A stretch of DNA of 64,000 nucleotides from Nocardia flavorosea (GTDB taxonomy: Bacteria > Actinomycetota > Actinomycetes > Mycobacteriales > Mycobacteriaceae), in assembly GCF_015477805.1 (NCBI RefSeq), contig NZ_JADLQL010000002.1, forward strand, positions 124,001-188,000. Reading direction: 5' to 3'. Both the position numbers and the translations under genes were made by a program. Shown piece by piece: positions 45,532-54,326 of the stretch. Below the pieces are notes generated by a model, which saw only the letters and a program-made list of their open reading frames with translations, did not search any database and was not told the origin of the DNA. The number at the start of each line of letters is the position of its first letter. Position 1 is the stretch's first letter.

Positions 45532-45812
45532 CTTTACTCCCTCCAGAGTCGATCGGACAGCCCATTCGACCACCAACGGCGCTATCGCGCAGCGCAGCGC
45601 AGGCGCGCCGCGATGGGGCAGCCGACCGGCTCCGCCACCCGGTGCAGTGAACGCGGAGCCTTTGCGGAACGGCCGTCCCTGTGCCTCCGAACTGGTCAGA
45701 GCGGGTCCGTCCGGGCCTGTGGCCCGTCGAGGAACGGTACGCCACCCGATAACCGCCCCGGCGCGGGGCTGTGCCCAGCAAACCTTGCGCCCACCTGGTT
45801 GACTGGTCGGCT

Positions 45813-46277
45813 GTGTTCCGATTGATGTTCCACGAACCGCGCATACCCGGCAATACGGGCAATGCGATCCGGCTGGCCGCCGGCACCGGCAGCGAGTTAC
45901 ATCTGATCGAGCCGCTCGGATTCGATATGTCGGAGGCCAAGCTGCGGCGTGCCGGGCTGGACTACCATGACCTGGCTTCGGTGACCGTCCATCCGGACCT
46001 GGCCACCGCATGGTCGCGGATGCGGCCCGAACGGGTGTACGCGTTCACGACAAGAGCGCGCACGCCACACACAGATATCGCCTACCGGGCCGGTGACGTG
46101 CTGCTCTTCGGCGCCGAACCGTCCGGGCTACCAGCCGAAGTCCTCGCCGACGAGCATCTCACCGAAGAGATCCGCATCCCGATGCTGCCGGGGCGCCGGT
46201 CGATGAACCTCGCCAACGCGGCAGCGGTCGCGGTGTACGAGGCGTGGCGCCAGCACGGGTTTCCGGGCGCGGTCTAG
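45813..46277 (+). CDS. trmL: tRNA (cytidine-2'-O-)methyltransferase, TrmL-like SPOUT enzyme
   Basis: This 154-residue SPOUT methyltransferase is of TrmL type, which methylates the ribose of the wobble nucleotide in leucine tRNAs. Seen are FHEPRIPGNTGNAIRLAAGT (N-terminal), LFGAEPSGLP, and the knotted C-terminal IPMLPGRRSMNLANAAAVAV. The GTG at 45813 (FRLMFHEPRIP) matches family starts; the frame is open to 45771. In M. tuberculosis the equivalent is spoU (Rv3366), also near dnaE2. Confidence 0.9.
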   Translation: MFRLMFHEPRIPGNTGNAIRLAAGTGSELHLIEPLGFDMSEAKLRRAGLDYHDLASVTVHPDLATAWSRMRPERVYAFTTRARTPHTDIAYRAGDVLLFGAEPSGLPAEVLADEHLTEEIRIPMLPGRRSMNLANAAAVAVYEAWRQHGFPGAV

Positions 46278-46316
46278 TACCGACCGCAGGTCCTGAGCCG
46301 GATCTACGATCGCGTT

Positions 46317-46667
46317 ATGCCGATCGTCGAAGTGACCTATGCGCCCGATCTCGCCGAATCGACGCTTCGCGAACTGGGGGCTGCGCTACCGCACCTGGTA
46401 TCCGAGGCCGTGGAGTGCCCCGAGGAACCGTACGACGGAAATCTGCAACCGGGCGATGTGGAGATTCGCTTCCGGAAACTGAGCCCGCTGGATCGCAGCG
46501 GCTTGGTGGCGGTGATCGAGGTGAAGTCCAAATGGTTCGAGAGCAGGAGTGCCGACCGCCAGGATCGGGTGGACAGGCTGCATGCGGGCATCCGGGCCGC
46601 CACCGGGCTCAGCGAGTTCGGTGTCTACCTATCCCTCCCGGTCGCCGCGTGGTCGCAGGGCGAGTGA
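46317..46667 (+). CDS. tautomerase-like small protein
   Basis: This 116-residue cytoplasmic protein begins MPIVEVTYAPDLAESTLREL, with a Pro after the initiator Met as in tautomerase-superfamily enzymes, where Pro1 is the catalytic base. A second half with IRFRKLSPLDRSGLVAVIEV and a charged segment fits a double beta-alpha-beta unit. The assignment is by pattern only. It lies 40 bases after the TrmL gene on the same strand. Confidence 0.55.
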   Translation: MPIVEVTYAPDLAESTLRELGAALPHLVSEAVECPEEPYDGNLQPGDVEIRFRKLSPLDRSGLVAVIEVKSKWFESRSADRQDRVDRLHAGIRAATGLSEFGVYLSLPVAAWSQGE

Positions 46668-46761
46668 GGTACCTCACCCTTTACGTTCGGCCCGGACCTG
46701 TCACCGGCTGCGTTCCGGCGTCGGCATCCGAAATGTTCCTCGGCGACGCACCGTTCGGCGG

Positions 46762-46989
46762 TCAGCCGATTTCGAACCTTTTGTGCCGGGCCGTCGCACC
46801 GGCGGTAAGGCGTACCGCACTCTTCGGGACCCCGAAATAGCCCGCGAGCAGTTCGGTGGCGGCCTTGTTCGCTTTGCCCTCGACGGCCGGCGCCCGCACC
46901 CATAGCTGCAAGGTGCCATCGGGGAGTTCTTCCACCAGCGGTCCTTTGCGGCTGTTCGGCTTGATCACCGCACGCACTGTGGTCGGCAC
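46762..46989 (-). CDS. DUF167 (YggU-type) family protein
   Basis: This 75-residue protein has the DUF167 pattern: VRAVIKPNSRKGP, LQLWVRAPAVEGKANKAATE, LLAGYFGVPKSAVRLTAG and HKRFEI. Structures of this family are known, but its function is not. It starts directly after the DUF4349 gene stop (five bases) and probably shares its transcript. Confidence 0.9.
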   Translation of the reverse strand: MPTTVRAVIKPNSRKGPLVEELPDGTLQLWVRAPAVEGKANKAATELLAGYFGVPKSAVRLTAGATARHKRFEIG

Positions 46990-46994
46990 GCGGC

Positions 46995-48122
46995 CTACTC
47001 CCCGGCCGATCCGCTCGACTTCTCCGCAGACCCGCCGGCATCATCCGCGGACCGAGCGGACTCCTTCGCGGGCGCACCGGTCCCGGGCGACGATGCCGCA
47101 CGTTCACCGGCCGTACCGGAAATATCCGCAGTCGGGCTCGGCGAAGCCGCCGCTGCCGCGGATTCCCCGGCCGTGCCGGGCCCGTCGGCGGGCACTGCGG
47201 TGGCGTGCGGGGCTGCGGATCCCGCCCCGGGGGCGACCGTAGCGGTACCGCGGATTTTGTCACGTCCTTTCTGGAAGACCCGGACGATGGCCGCGACGAT
47301 CGCGCCGAGTACGGCGAGGAAGCCCAGCCACGGCAGTGCCTGCCCGGCGAATACCACGGCATCCCTCAGCCAGTCGATCAGCGAATTCCATCCGTCGACC
47401 ACACCGTCCCAGAAGTTGGCTGGTCCGGTATCGCCTTTCTTCGCCGCAGTGGCGCTGATATCGATGGTCAGCGTAGAGAGGCCGATCTGGTCGTCGAGGT
47501 AACGCCGTTGGCCGGTGAGGCTGTCCAATTCGGCCTGCCGGTCGGCGAGAGCTTCCTCGGCGGCGATGAGGTCGGCGGTGTTGGCGGCGCGGGCCATCAG
47601 GTCGCGGAGCCGGTCGACCGAGGCGCGCAGGGCCGTGATCCGGGCGTCGAGGTCCTGCCACTGCAGGGTGACGTCGTCGCGGTTGGTACTGATCTCGGTG
47701 ACCTCACCGACCTCCCCGAGACCGTCGATGAACGCATCGGTGTCGCCGGCCGGGATGCGGATGACCAGATTCGCGTGCGGATCGTCGTCCTCGGTGCCGG
47801 GGTTCTCGGTGCGCTGATCGATCCGCCCGTCCAGCCGGGCCACGCGGTCGGCGAGGGCCTGCGCGGCGGCGATCGGATCGTCGGCGGTCAGATCCACCGT
47901 CCCCGTGACGACTTCCTTACGATCGGTGACCTGCGGCCCGTTGTCCGGCGCGGGCGCCTGCTCCCGGGCCGGCGACTGCTGGATCCGGAAACCCGGGGTC
48001 GCGGCGGGTGCCCCGCCCTCCGCCGACGCCGGGGCATGCGAAGTGGATCCGGAATCGCTACCGCACCCGGCCAGCAGCACCGCACCGCACAGAACCACGA
48101 ACAACACCCCGAGCCTTCGCAT
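46995..48122 (-). CDS. DUF4349 lipoprotein
   Basis: This 375-residue membrane-anchored protein has a lipoprotein signal (VLFVVLCGAVLLAGC). The DUF4349 domain covers residues about 65-265, with a long coiled-coil centred on LRASVDRLRDLMARAANTAD and DRQAELDSLTGQRRYLDDQI. One C-terminal membrane helix follows (ALPWLGFLAVLGAIVAAIV). A low-complexity Ala/Ser/Gly tail of about 80 residues is unusual for the family. The ATG at 48122 begins the signal peptide. Function is unknown; surface sensing or assembly is speculation. Confidence 0.85.
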   Translation of the reverse strand: MRRLGVLFVVLCGAVLLAGCGSDSGSTSHAPASAEGGAPAATPGFRIQQSPAREQAPAPDNGPQVTDRKEVVTGTVDLTADDPIAAAQALADRVARLDGRIDQRTENPGTEDDDPHANLVIRIPAGDTDAFIDGLGEVGEVTEISTNRDDVTLQWQDLDARITALRASVDRLRDLMARAANTADLIAAEEALADRQAELDSLTGQRRYLDDQIGLSTLTIDISATAAKKGDTGPANFWDGVVDGWNSLIDWLRDAVVFAGQALPWLGFLAVLGAIVAAIVRVFQKGRDKIRGTATVAPGAGSAAPHATAVPADGPGTAGESAAAAASPSPTADISGTAGERAASSPGTGAPAKESARSADDAGGSAEKSSGSAGE

Positions 48123-48197
48123 GCTGGCAGCGTAATGCGTTTCCCGGGATCCGGTACCCCGAACACCGGGCCCCGTCCGAGGACCGGACCGCACAAA

Positions 48198-48312
48198 CCA
48201 CACCAACGCAACCAGCCGCGGAGCCGAGTCTTACGGGGCCCTGAAAGGTTTCGGCCCGTCCCTGCTGGCCGAAACCCGCGCCGCCGCAGGCGGCGCAAAA
48301 TAAACACAGCTA
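48198..48312 (-). repeat. dispersed 3'-end hairpin element, copy 3
   Basis: Read on the minus strand it starts at the dnaE2 stop (TAGCTGTGTTTATTTTGCG). It has a perfect 8-base-pair hairpin GCGCCGCC-TGC-GGCGGCGC and a perfect 10-base-pair hairpin GGTTTCGGCC...GGCCGAAACC. TTTCAGGGCCCCGTAAGAC and a tail matching copy 2 follow. It is the most complete copy. Confidence 0.8.
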
Positions 48313-51300
48313 ACGGAAGTCGCGGGAGCGTGAACCGATGCGCATATCCAGGCGGCGCAGGTGTTCGGCGTAGATGCTCACCGCTCCTTCGGCGTTCTGG
48401 ACCCGTCCGCGGATCAGCAGCGCCGTCGCGCTCTGTGCTGTCCGGCGGTATCGCGTCCACAGGCCGGCCGAGCACACCACGTTCACCATGCCGGTTTCGT
48501 CTTCCAGGTTCAGGAAGGTGACCCCGCCGGCGGTGGCGGGCCGTTGCCGGTGGGTGACCGCACCGCCGACCAGGACCCGGGTCCCGTCGGGGACGGCGAG
48601 CAGCCCGGCGGCCGGGATCACTCCGAGCGCGTCGAGGCGGGGGCGCAGGAACTGGGTGGGGTAGCTGTTCGGTGAGATCCCGGTGGCCCAGACGTCGGCG
48701 GCGGCGTGTTCGAGGTCGCTCATTCCGGGCAGGGCGGGTGTGCTGGTCGAGGCGCCGGTTCCGGGGAGCCGGTCGGCGCGTTCGCCCGCGGCGGCGCCGG
48801 CCGCCCACAGTGCTTCGCGGCGCGAATACCCGAGACAGCCGAGCGCACCCGCGGTGGCCAATGACTCCGCTTGCGGAATTGTCATTTCCACGCGTCCGGT
48901 GAGGTCGAGGAAAGACGTGTAGGGTCCGCCTTCCGCACGTGCCGCCACGATTTTTTCCGCGAGGTCCGAACCGATACCGCGTACCGAGGCCAGCCCCAGT
49001 CGTACCTCGGTGCCCTGTTGTTCCAGCGTGGCCTCGACGAGGCCGGCGTTGATATCGGGGCCGTGCACCGCGACCCCGTGCCGGCGGGCGTCGGCGACCA
49101 GGGACTGCGGAGAGTAGAAGCCCATCGGCTGCGCCCGCAGCAATCCGGCGCAGAATGCCGCGGGATAGTGCAGTTTGAACCAGGCGGAGTAGAACACCAG
49201 GGCGGCGAAGCTCTGTGAATGACTTTCGGGGAAACCGAAGTTGGCGAAGGCGAGCAGTTTCTCGTAGATACGGTCGGCGAGGTCGCCGGTTATCCCGTGT
49301 AGATCGCGCATTCCCTGGTAGAGCCGGCCGCGTAGCCGCTCCATTTTCTCCGGAGAGCGTTTCGATCCCATGGCGCGGCGCAACTGATCGGCTTCCACCG
49401 GGGTGAATCCGGCGACGTCCACCGCCATCTGCATCAACTGTTCCTGGAACAGCGGTACGCCGAGAGTCCGCTCGAGCGAGTTCCGTAGTGCCTCGTGATC
49501 GAAGGTGACCTTTTCGAGCCCGTTCTTGCGGCGGATATAGGGATGCACCGAGCCGCCCTGGATGGGTCCGGGCCGGATCAGCGCCACCTCGACCACCAGA
49601 TCGAAGAAGTTCTTCGGTTTCAACCGCGGCAGGGTCGCCATCTGGGCACGGGATTCCACCTGGAAAACCCCTACCGAATCCGCACGGCACAGCATTTCGT
49701 ATACGGCGGGTTCGGTGAGGTCCAGGGCGTGCAGTTCGACTGTCACTCCGATGTGTTCGCGCACCAGATCGATCATGTAGTGCAATGCGGAGAGCATACC
49801 CAGCCCGAGCAAGTCGAATTTCACCAAACCCGCTGCGGCGCAATCGTCTTTATCCCATTGCAGGACGCTGCGCCCGGCCATCCGCGCCCATTCCACCGGG
49901 CATACATCGGCGATGGGCCGATCACAGATCACCATTCCTCCGGAATGGATTCCCAGATGCCGTGGCAGCCCTTCGATATCGGCGGCCAGTTCCAGTACCG
50001 GCGCGGGGATATCGGTGCCGGTTTCCGCGCCCACCCCGGTCCACCGGCTCACCTGCCGGCTCCAGGCGTCCTGTTGGCCGGGTGCGAAACCGAGCGCGCG
50101 GGCGGCGTCGCGTACCGCGGATTTTCCGCGGTAGGTGATCACATTCGCCACCTGCGCCGCATTCTCCCGGCCGTATCTGCGGTACACGTATTGGATCGCC
50201 TCCTCGCGGCGATCCGATTCGATATCCACATCGATATCGGGTGGCCCGTCCCGTTCCGGAGAGAGGAAGCGTTCGAACAGCAACTTGTTGGCGACCGGAT
50301 CGACGTTGGTGATCCCGATGGCGAAGCAGACCGCGGAATTGGCGGCCGAACCCCGCCCCTGGCACAGGATGTCGTGTTCGTGGCAGAACCGCACGATATC
50401 GTGCACCACCAGGAAATAGCCCGGGAACCCGAGTTGCTCGATCACGGCGAGTTCGTGTTCGAGCTGCCGGTAGGCTGCCGGATTCCCCGACGGCGGCCCG
50501 TACCGGCCGGCGGCGCCGCGCCGGGTGAGTTCACGCAGCCAGGAGTTCTCGTTGTGGCCGGCGGGCACATCGAACGGCGGTAGTTGCGGCGCGATCAGCT
50601 TCAGATCGAATGCGCACTCCTGTGCGATGAGTACCGAATTCGCCACGGCAGCCGGGAATTCCTCGAACAGGCCGGCCATTTCCGCACCCGAACGCAAATG
50701 GGTGCCGCCGGTGGGCGCGAGCCAGCCGGCGAGATCGTCGAGGCTGCGCCGGGCCCGGATGGCGGCCAGCGCGGCGGCGCGGCGGCCGCGGGCAGGAGTC
50801 GCGAAATGGGCGGCGGTGGTCGCCACCACGGGGATTCCCGCCCGGTGCGCCACCGCGGCGAGTGCGCTGTTGCGCTCATCGTCGCCCGGCAGTCCGTAGC
50901 GGGTGAGCTCCACCGCGACGCGGTCGGCGCCGAAACGTTCGCACAGGTCACGCAGGGCCGCTTCGGTGCGTAGCGGTCGCCCCCCGTCCCCGAGATCGTG
51001 TTCCAGTGCCCGTCGCACGCGGCCTTTGCGGCAGCCGGTGAGTATCTGCCAGTGCCCGCCGGCTGCCGCGGTGAGCGCGTCGAGGTCGTAACGCAGAATC
51101 CCCTTCTCCCCCGCTGCCATATGCGCTGCTGCGAGTTCCCGGGACAGCCGCCGATAACCTTCCTGTCCGCGCGCCAGCACCAGCAGATGTTCCCCTCCCG
51201 GATCCGGAATACCGGTACGGGGTGGAGAGTCCGCATTCCCCAGCAGTTCCGGTCCGGCACCCGTGCGCCATATCGGATCGGCATCCGCGCCCTGCACCGA

Positions 51301-51864
51301 GCCGGCATCATTGCGAAGCACCGAATCGACATTGTTGCGAAGCACTGGATCGACATTGTTGCGAAGCACTGGATCGACATTGTTGCGAAGCACTGGATCA
51401 GCGCCGTTGCGACGCACCGGATCGGCGCCGTTGCGTGACCGGGCAGAACCTACCCGGGCATTCGAAATGGTTTGCGGTGTACCGGTTCCGACCAGGGTGA
51501 GCTCGGCCCCGTACACCGTGGGCATGCGGTATTCGGCGGCGGCCTCGGCGAACCGCACCACCCCGTAGTACCCGTTGTGGTCGGTGAGCGCGATCGCCGA
51601 CAGACCCAGCCGCGCGGCCTCGGCGACCATCTCCTCCGGCGGCGAGGCGCCGTCGAGGAAACTGAACGCCGAATGCGCATGCAGTTCCGCGTAGGGGACC
51701 ACCGGCCCCGCCGGCCGGACCAGCGGTTCGGCCCGGTACTCACCGCGGCTGCGGCTCCATGCTGGGGCGTCGCCGCCGTCGCCGGGTTGCTGTCCGGGCT
51801 TCGCGCGCCCGGACAGCACCCGTTCCAATTCCGCCCAGCTGGGTGGACCGTTACTCCATCCCAT
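48310..51864 (-). CDS. dnaE2: error-prone DNA polymerase III alpha subunit DnaE2
   Basis: This 1184-residue C-family polymerase takes part in SOS mutagenesis and lesion bypass with ImuA'/ImuB partners. A PHP domain (VPYAELHAHSAFSFLDGASP, SAIALTDHNGYYG) is followed by the palm with GRGSAANSAVCFAIGITNVD and catalytic Asp residues in PPDIDVDIESDRREE. A helix-hairpin-helix and OB fold (GVTFLNLEDETGMVNVV) lie near the end. The protein is about 100 residues longer than mycobacterial DnaE2: residues 127-222 form an insertion in the PHP domain with six 8-residue repeats. It lies eight bases after a small gene that has SOS boxes upstream. Confidence 0.93.
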   Translation of the reverse strand: MGWSNGPPSWAELERVLSGRAKPGQQPGDGGDAPAWSRSRGEYRAEPLVRPAGPVVPYAELHAHSAFSFLDGASPPEEMVAEAARLGLSAIALTDHNGYYGVVRFAEAAAEYRMPTVYGAELTLVGTGTPQTISNARVGSARSRNGADPVRRNGADPVLRNNVDPVLRNNVDPVLRNNVDSVLRNDAGSVQGADADPIWRTGAGPELLGNADSPPRTGIPDPGGEHLLVLARGQEGYRRLSRELAAAHMAAGEKGILRYDLDALTAAAGGHWQILTGCRKGRVRRALEHDLGDGGRPLRTEAALRDLCERFGADRVAVELTRYGLPGDDERNSALAAVAHRAGIPVVATTAAHFATPARGRRAAALAAIRARRSLDDLAGWLAPTGGTHLRSGAEMAGLFEEFPAAVANSVLIAQECAFDLKLIAPQLPPFDVPAGHNENSWLRELTRRGAAGRYGPPSGNPAAYRQLEHELAVIEQLGFPGYFLVVHDIVRFCHEHDILCQGRGSAANSAVCFAIGITNVDPVANKLLFERFLSPERDGPPDIDVDIESDRREEAIQYVYRRYGRENAAQVANVITYRGKSAVRDAARALGFAPGQQDAWSRQVSRWTGVGAETGTDIPAPVLELAADIEGLPRHLGIHSGGMVICDRPIADVCPVEWARMAGRSVLQWDKDDCAAAGLVKFDLLGLGMLSALHYMIDLVREHIGVTVELHALDLTEPAVYEMLCRADSVGVFQVESRAQMATLPRLKPKNFFDLVVEVALIRPGPIQGGSVHPYIRRKNGLEKVTFDHEALRNSLERTLGVPLFQEQLMQMAVDVAGFTPVEADQLRRAMGSKRSPEKMERLRGRLYQGMRDLHGITGDLADRIYEKLLAFANFGFPESHSQSFAALVFYSAWFKLHYPAAFCAGLLRAQPMGFYSPQSLVADARRHGVAVHGPDINAGLVEATLEQQGTEVRLGLASVRGIGSDLAEKIVAARAEGGPYTSFLDLTGRVEMTIPQAESLATAGALGCLGYSRREALWAAGAAAGERADRLPGTGASTSTPALPGMSDLEHAAADVWATGISPNSYPTQFLRPRLDALGVIPAAGLLAVPDGTRVLVGGAVTHRQRPATAGGVTFLNLEDETGMVNVVCSAGLWTRYRRTAQSATALLIRGRVQNAEGAVSIYAEHLRRLDMRIGSRSRDFR
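51289..51432 (-). repeat. 24-bp minisatellite inside dnaE2
   Basis: Six 24-base units encode NGADPVRR, NGADPVLR, NNVDPVLR, NNVDPVLR, NNVDSVLR and NDAGSVQG. Three central units are near-identical (51331-51402 on the plus strand). The unit length keeps the frame, so copy number can change without breaking the polymerase. Confidence 0.85.
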
Positions 51865-51872
51865 ACGCCGCC

Positions 51873-52325
51873 TCAGCAGGCCACTCGGTCGGTGGACTCG
51901 GCTGCCAGCAGGGTTGCGACATGGTCCACTCCGGCCCGGATAACCCGCCCGTAGGCATCGTCGGCGAGCACGCTCGCATGCCCGCGAGCCAGGGCCAGCT
52001 GCATCCGGGCCACATCGAAGTCGCCGACCAACCGGTGGCTGTCGGCCAGGCTCAGATACAGCGCCGGCAGGAATCCGAGCAGTCCGTCGTCGAGCGGAAC
52101 GCCGGGCACGAATGCCGAGTCGAGCGCCCGGGTGTCCCAGAGCAATGCCCCCTCGGCCGTGTCCTGGAGATCGGCCAGGTGGTGGGCGATCACGCTTCGA
52201 TGCAGCGGTTCCCCGTCCGTACCGAGCTGATCCCACAGCAGGTGCAGCGCCTGCCGCGCCGCCTCTCGATTCACGCCGCCGAGCCGCACCGCGGCATAGA
52301 TATCCGCCATCCGATCGTCCGTCAT
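51873..52325 (-). CDS. uncharacterised protein preceding dnaE2 in an SOS-type operon
   Basis: This 150-residue soluble, mostly helical protein (MADIYAAVRLGGVNREAARQ, LALARGHASVLADDAYGRVI) resembles a helical-repeat or TPR-like fold but has no family I can name. It has no nuclease or ATPase motif and is not an ImuA'-type RecA homologue. It ends eight bases before dnaE2. LexA-type boxes lie just upstream of its start, so it is probably induced by DNA damage along with the polymerase. Confidence 0.7.
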   Translation of the reverse strand: MTDDRMADIYAAVRLGGVNREAARQALHLLWDQLGTDGEPLHRSVIAHHLADLQDTAEGALLWDTRALDSAFVPGVPLDDGLLGFLPALYLSLADSHRLVGDFDVARMQLALARGHASVLADDAYGRVIRAGVDHVATLLAAESTDRVAC

Positions 52326-52336
52326 GAACCCAATTA

Positions 52337-52352
52337 TCGCACATATGTTCGA
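52337..52352 (-). promoter_or_regulatory. SOS (LexA) box of the dnaE2 operon
   Basis: On the minus strand TCGAACATATGTGCGA matches the established actinobacterial LexA consensus TCGAAC-N4-GTTCGA with one mismatch. It lies 12 bases before the ATG of the first gene of the dnaE2 operon, so bound LexA would block initiation. Confidence 0.75.
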
Positions 52353-52368
52353 ACAATGAGAACGGTAA

Positions 52369-52384
52369 TCGAACCTGCTTTCGA
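52369..52384 (+). promoter_or_regulatory. second SOS (LexA) box in the dnaE2-SDR gap
   Basis: TCGAACCTGCTTTCGA matches the LexA consensus TCGAAC-N4-GTTCGA with one mismatch. It is 17 bases from the first box and 75 bases upstream of the divergent SDR start. It may strengthen repression of dnaE2 or bring the SDR gene into the SOS regulon. Confidence 0.7.
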
Positions 52385-52459
52385 ACAGACTCGACCCTGG
52401 CGCGCTTTCTTACTTTGGAGTAAGTTCGGCCGGGATAGACCTGCACAGAGGGGCTGCCG

Positions 52460-53470
52460 ATGAGCGCAAACGGAAACCACCGGGGCAAACGCGACCTCAC
52501 CGGGCGCCACGTCCTCATCACCGGCGCCTCGTCCGGGATCGGCCGGGCGGCGGCGCTGGCGGTGGCGAAGAAAGGCGCGGTCGTGCTGCTGCTCGCCCGC
52601 CGCGAGGACGAACTCGGCGCCGCGGTGGACGAGATCAGGGCCGCCGGCGGCACGGCCCATGGATACCCTTGCGATATCACCGATACCGCGTCGGTCGAGG
52701 CGGCGCTGGCGGAGATCCTCACCGAACACGGCCACGTGGATATGCTCGTCAACAATGCAGGCCGCTCCATCCGGCGGGCCATCCACCGCTCCACCGACCG
52801 GCTGCACGATTACGAACGCACCATGGCCGTCAACTACTTCGGCGCGCTGAGACTCACACTGGCCTTGCTCCCGCAGATGCGGGAGCGAAAATCCGGCCAT
52901 ATCGTCAATATCAGCAGCGCCGGCGTGCAGGTGGCCACCCCGCGGTATTCCGCGTACCTGGCCAGCAAGGCCGCGCTGGACAAGTTCACCGAGGTGGCCG
53001 CGGTGGAGACCATGGCCGACGGGGTCACTTTCACCACCATCCACATGCCGCTGGTCCGCACCCCGATGATCGCTCCCACCGGCAACCAGGGCCCGGCCGA
53101 ATCACCGGAATGGGCGGCCGCGACGATCGTCCGCGCCCTCACCGAACGCCCCCGGCGGATCGACGTTCCGGTCGGCACGCTCGGCGAATACGGCGCCCTC
53201 TTCGCTCCGCGTATCCGCGACCTCGTCCTGCACCGCTACTACCGGATGATTCCCGACTCACCGGCCGCGCGCGGCGAACAGGCCGAACCGCTGCCGCAAT
53301 CACGACTCCCCATGATGCGCGACGTGGAGACGAGCATCCCCGAAGACGAGGAAGCCCCACCTGTCCGGCGAGCAACCGGCCCGCTGCCCCGCGTACGGGC
53401 AAGGGCGGCCCGGGGCACCGGGACGGTCCTGCGCCGCGCCGCCCGCTGGGTTCCCGGGACGCACTGGTGA
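52460..53470 (+). CDS. short-chain dehydrogenase/reductase
   Basis: This 336-residue SDR has a Rossmann NAD(P) site LITGASSGIGRAAALAV, NNAGRSI, a catalytic Ser in VNISSAGV, and YSAYLASKAAL (YxxxK). Classical SDRs are about 250 residues; the extra C-terminal 90 residues are a conserved region plus an Arg-rich tail (VRARAARGTGTVLRRAARW) that could contact membranes. Such long SDRs in mycolate actinobacteria often act on acyl chains, but the substrate is not evident. The TetR gene that follows is 36 bases away. Confidence 0.9.
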   Translation: MSANGNHRGKRDLTGRHVLITGASSGIGRAAALAVAKKGAVVLLLARREDELGAAVDEIRAAGGTAHGYPCDITDTASVEAALAEILTEHGHVDMLVNNAGRSIRRAIHRSTDRLHDYERTMAVNYFGALRLTLALLPQMRERKSGHIVNISSAGVQVATPRYSAYLASKAALDKFTEVAAVETMADGVTFTTIHMPLVRTPMIAPTGNQGPAESPEWAAATIVRALTERPRRIDVPVGTLGEYGALFAPRIRDLVLHRYYRMIPDSPAARGEQAEPLPQSRLPMMRDVETSIPEDEEAPPVRRATGPLPRVRARAARGTGTVLRRAARWVPGTHW

Positions 53471-53506
53471 ACCGGGGGAAGCGGCGCGACGGCACGATGT
53501 ACGTTC

Positions 53507-54070
53507 GTGAGCAACGAGAAAGACACCGTACTCGACGTAGTGCTGGAGTTGATCGCCACTCGTGGCGTAGGTGAAACGACCCCGCGGCGGGTCGCGGACC
53601 GATCGGGCGTCGACGGAAAAACACTGCGCCGGCTGTACGGCGACCGCTACGGGATGCTGATGACCGTAGCCAAAACACTCGAACTGAACCAGGACCGCCT
53701 GCTCGCCGCGGCCGAAGAAGCCCACCGTCGCACCACGGTGACGAACCGGCGCAACTACCTCGAGGCCGTCGCACGCGCCCTGCTCCTCGGCCTCGGCAAC
53801 CACCGCGATCTGCTGGCCCGCACCGAGCTGATCGCGAACGCGCGACTCGTGGGTGGATTGGAGGCCGAGACCCGCTGGATGGGCGAACGCGACCGGGCCG
53901 TCATCGCCGAAACCCTGGAACGGGTGGGTGTCACCGATATCGAACTCGAAACCGAGCGGCTGGTCGCCCTGCTCAGCGGATTGGCTTTCGAACTCGTGTA
54001 CCCGCACGGCGCCCGCGCAGGCTCGGCAGATCGGGTGCTCCGGCACCATATCGCCTCGATCGTGCACTGA
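53507..54070 (+). CDS. TetR-like transcriptional regulator
   Basis: This 187-residue protein has a TetR-type N-terminal helix-turn-helix, DTVLDVVLELIATRGVGETT then RRVADRSGVDGKTLRRLYGD. The C-terminal ligand domain is helical. It starts at a GTG (53507). It is encoded directly after the SDR gene on the same strand and may regulate it, though that is only positional evidence. Confidence 0.8.
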   Translation: MSNEKDTVLDVVLELIATRGVGETTPRRVADRSGVDGKTLRRLYGDRYGMLMTVAKTLELNQDRLLAAAEEAHRRTTVTNRRNYLEAVARALLLGLGNHRDLLARTELIANARLVGGLEAETRWMGERDRAVIAETLERVGVTDIELETERLVALLSGLAFELVYPHGARAGSADRVLRHHIASIVH

Positions 54071-54326
54071 TTCCCACGTCCTCCGGCATCCACGCGATGC
54101 CGCGACGATATACGGGCGTCGACGCCGCGAGCCAGGGCTCATGGAGCACAGACACCCCTGGCAAGGCAGACCGCCGGTCAGATACGGCCGGCGGACCCGC
54201 TCGGGCCGACATCGCCGCCGAACCCGGCTGAGCAGACACCACCAGCAAACTCTGCCGGGCCGGCACGGTCTGCGCAGACACAGCCGAGGGGCCGGCCGAG
54301 CAGAGGTGGCCGGCGCGCCGTGGTCT

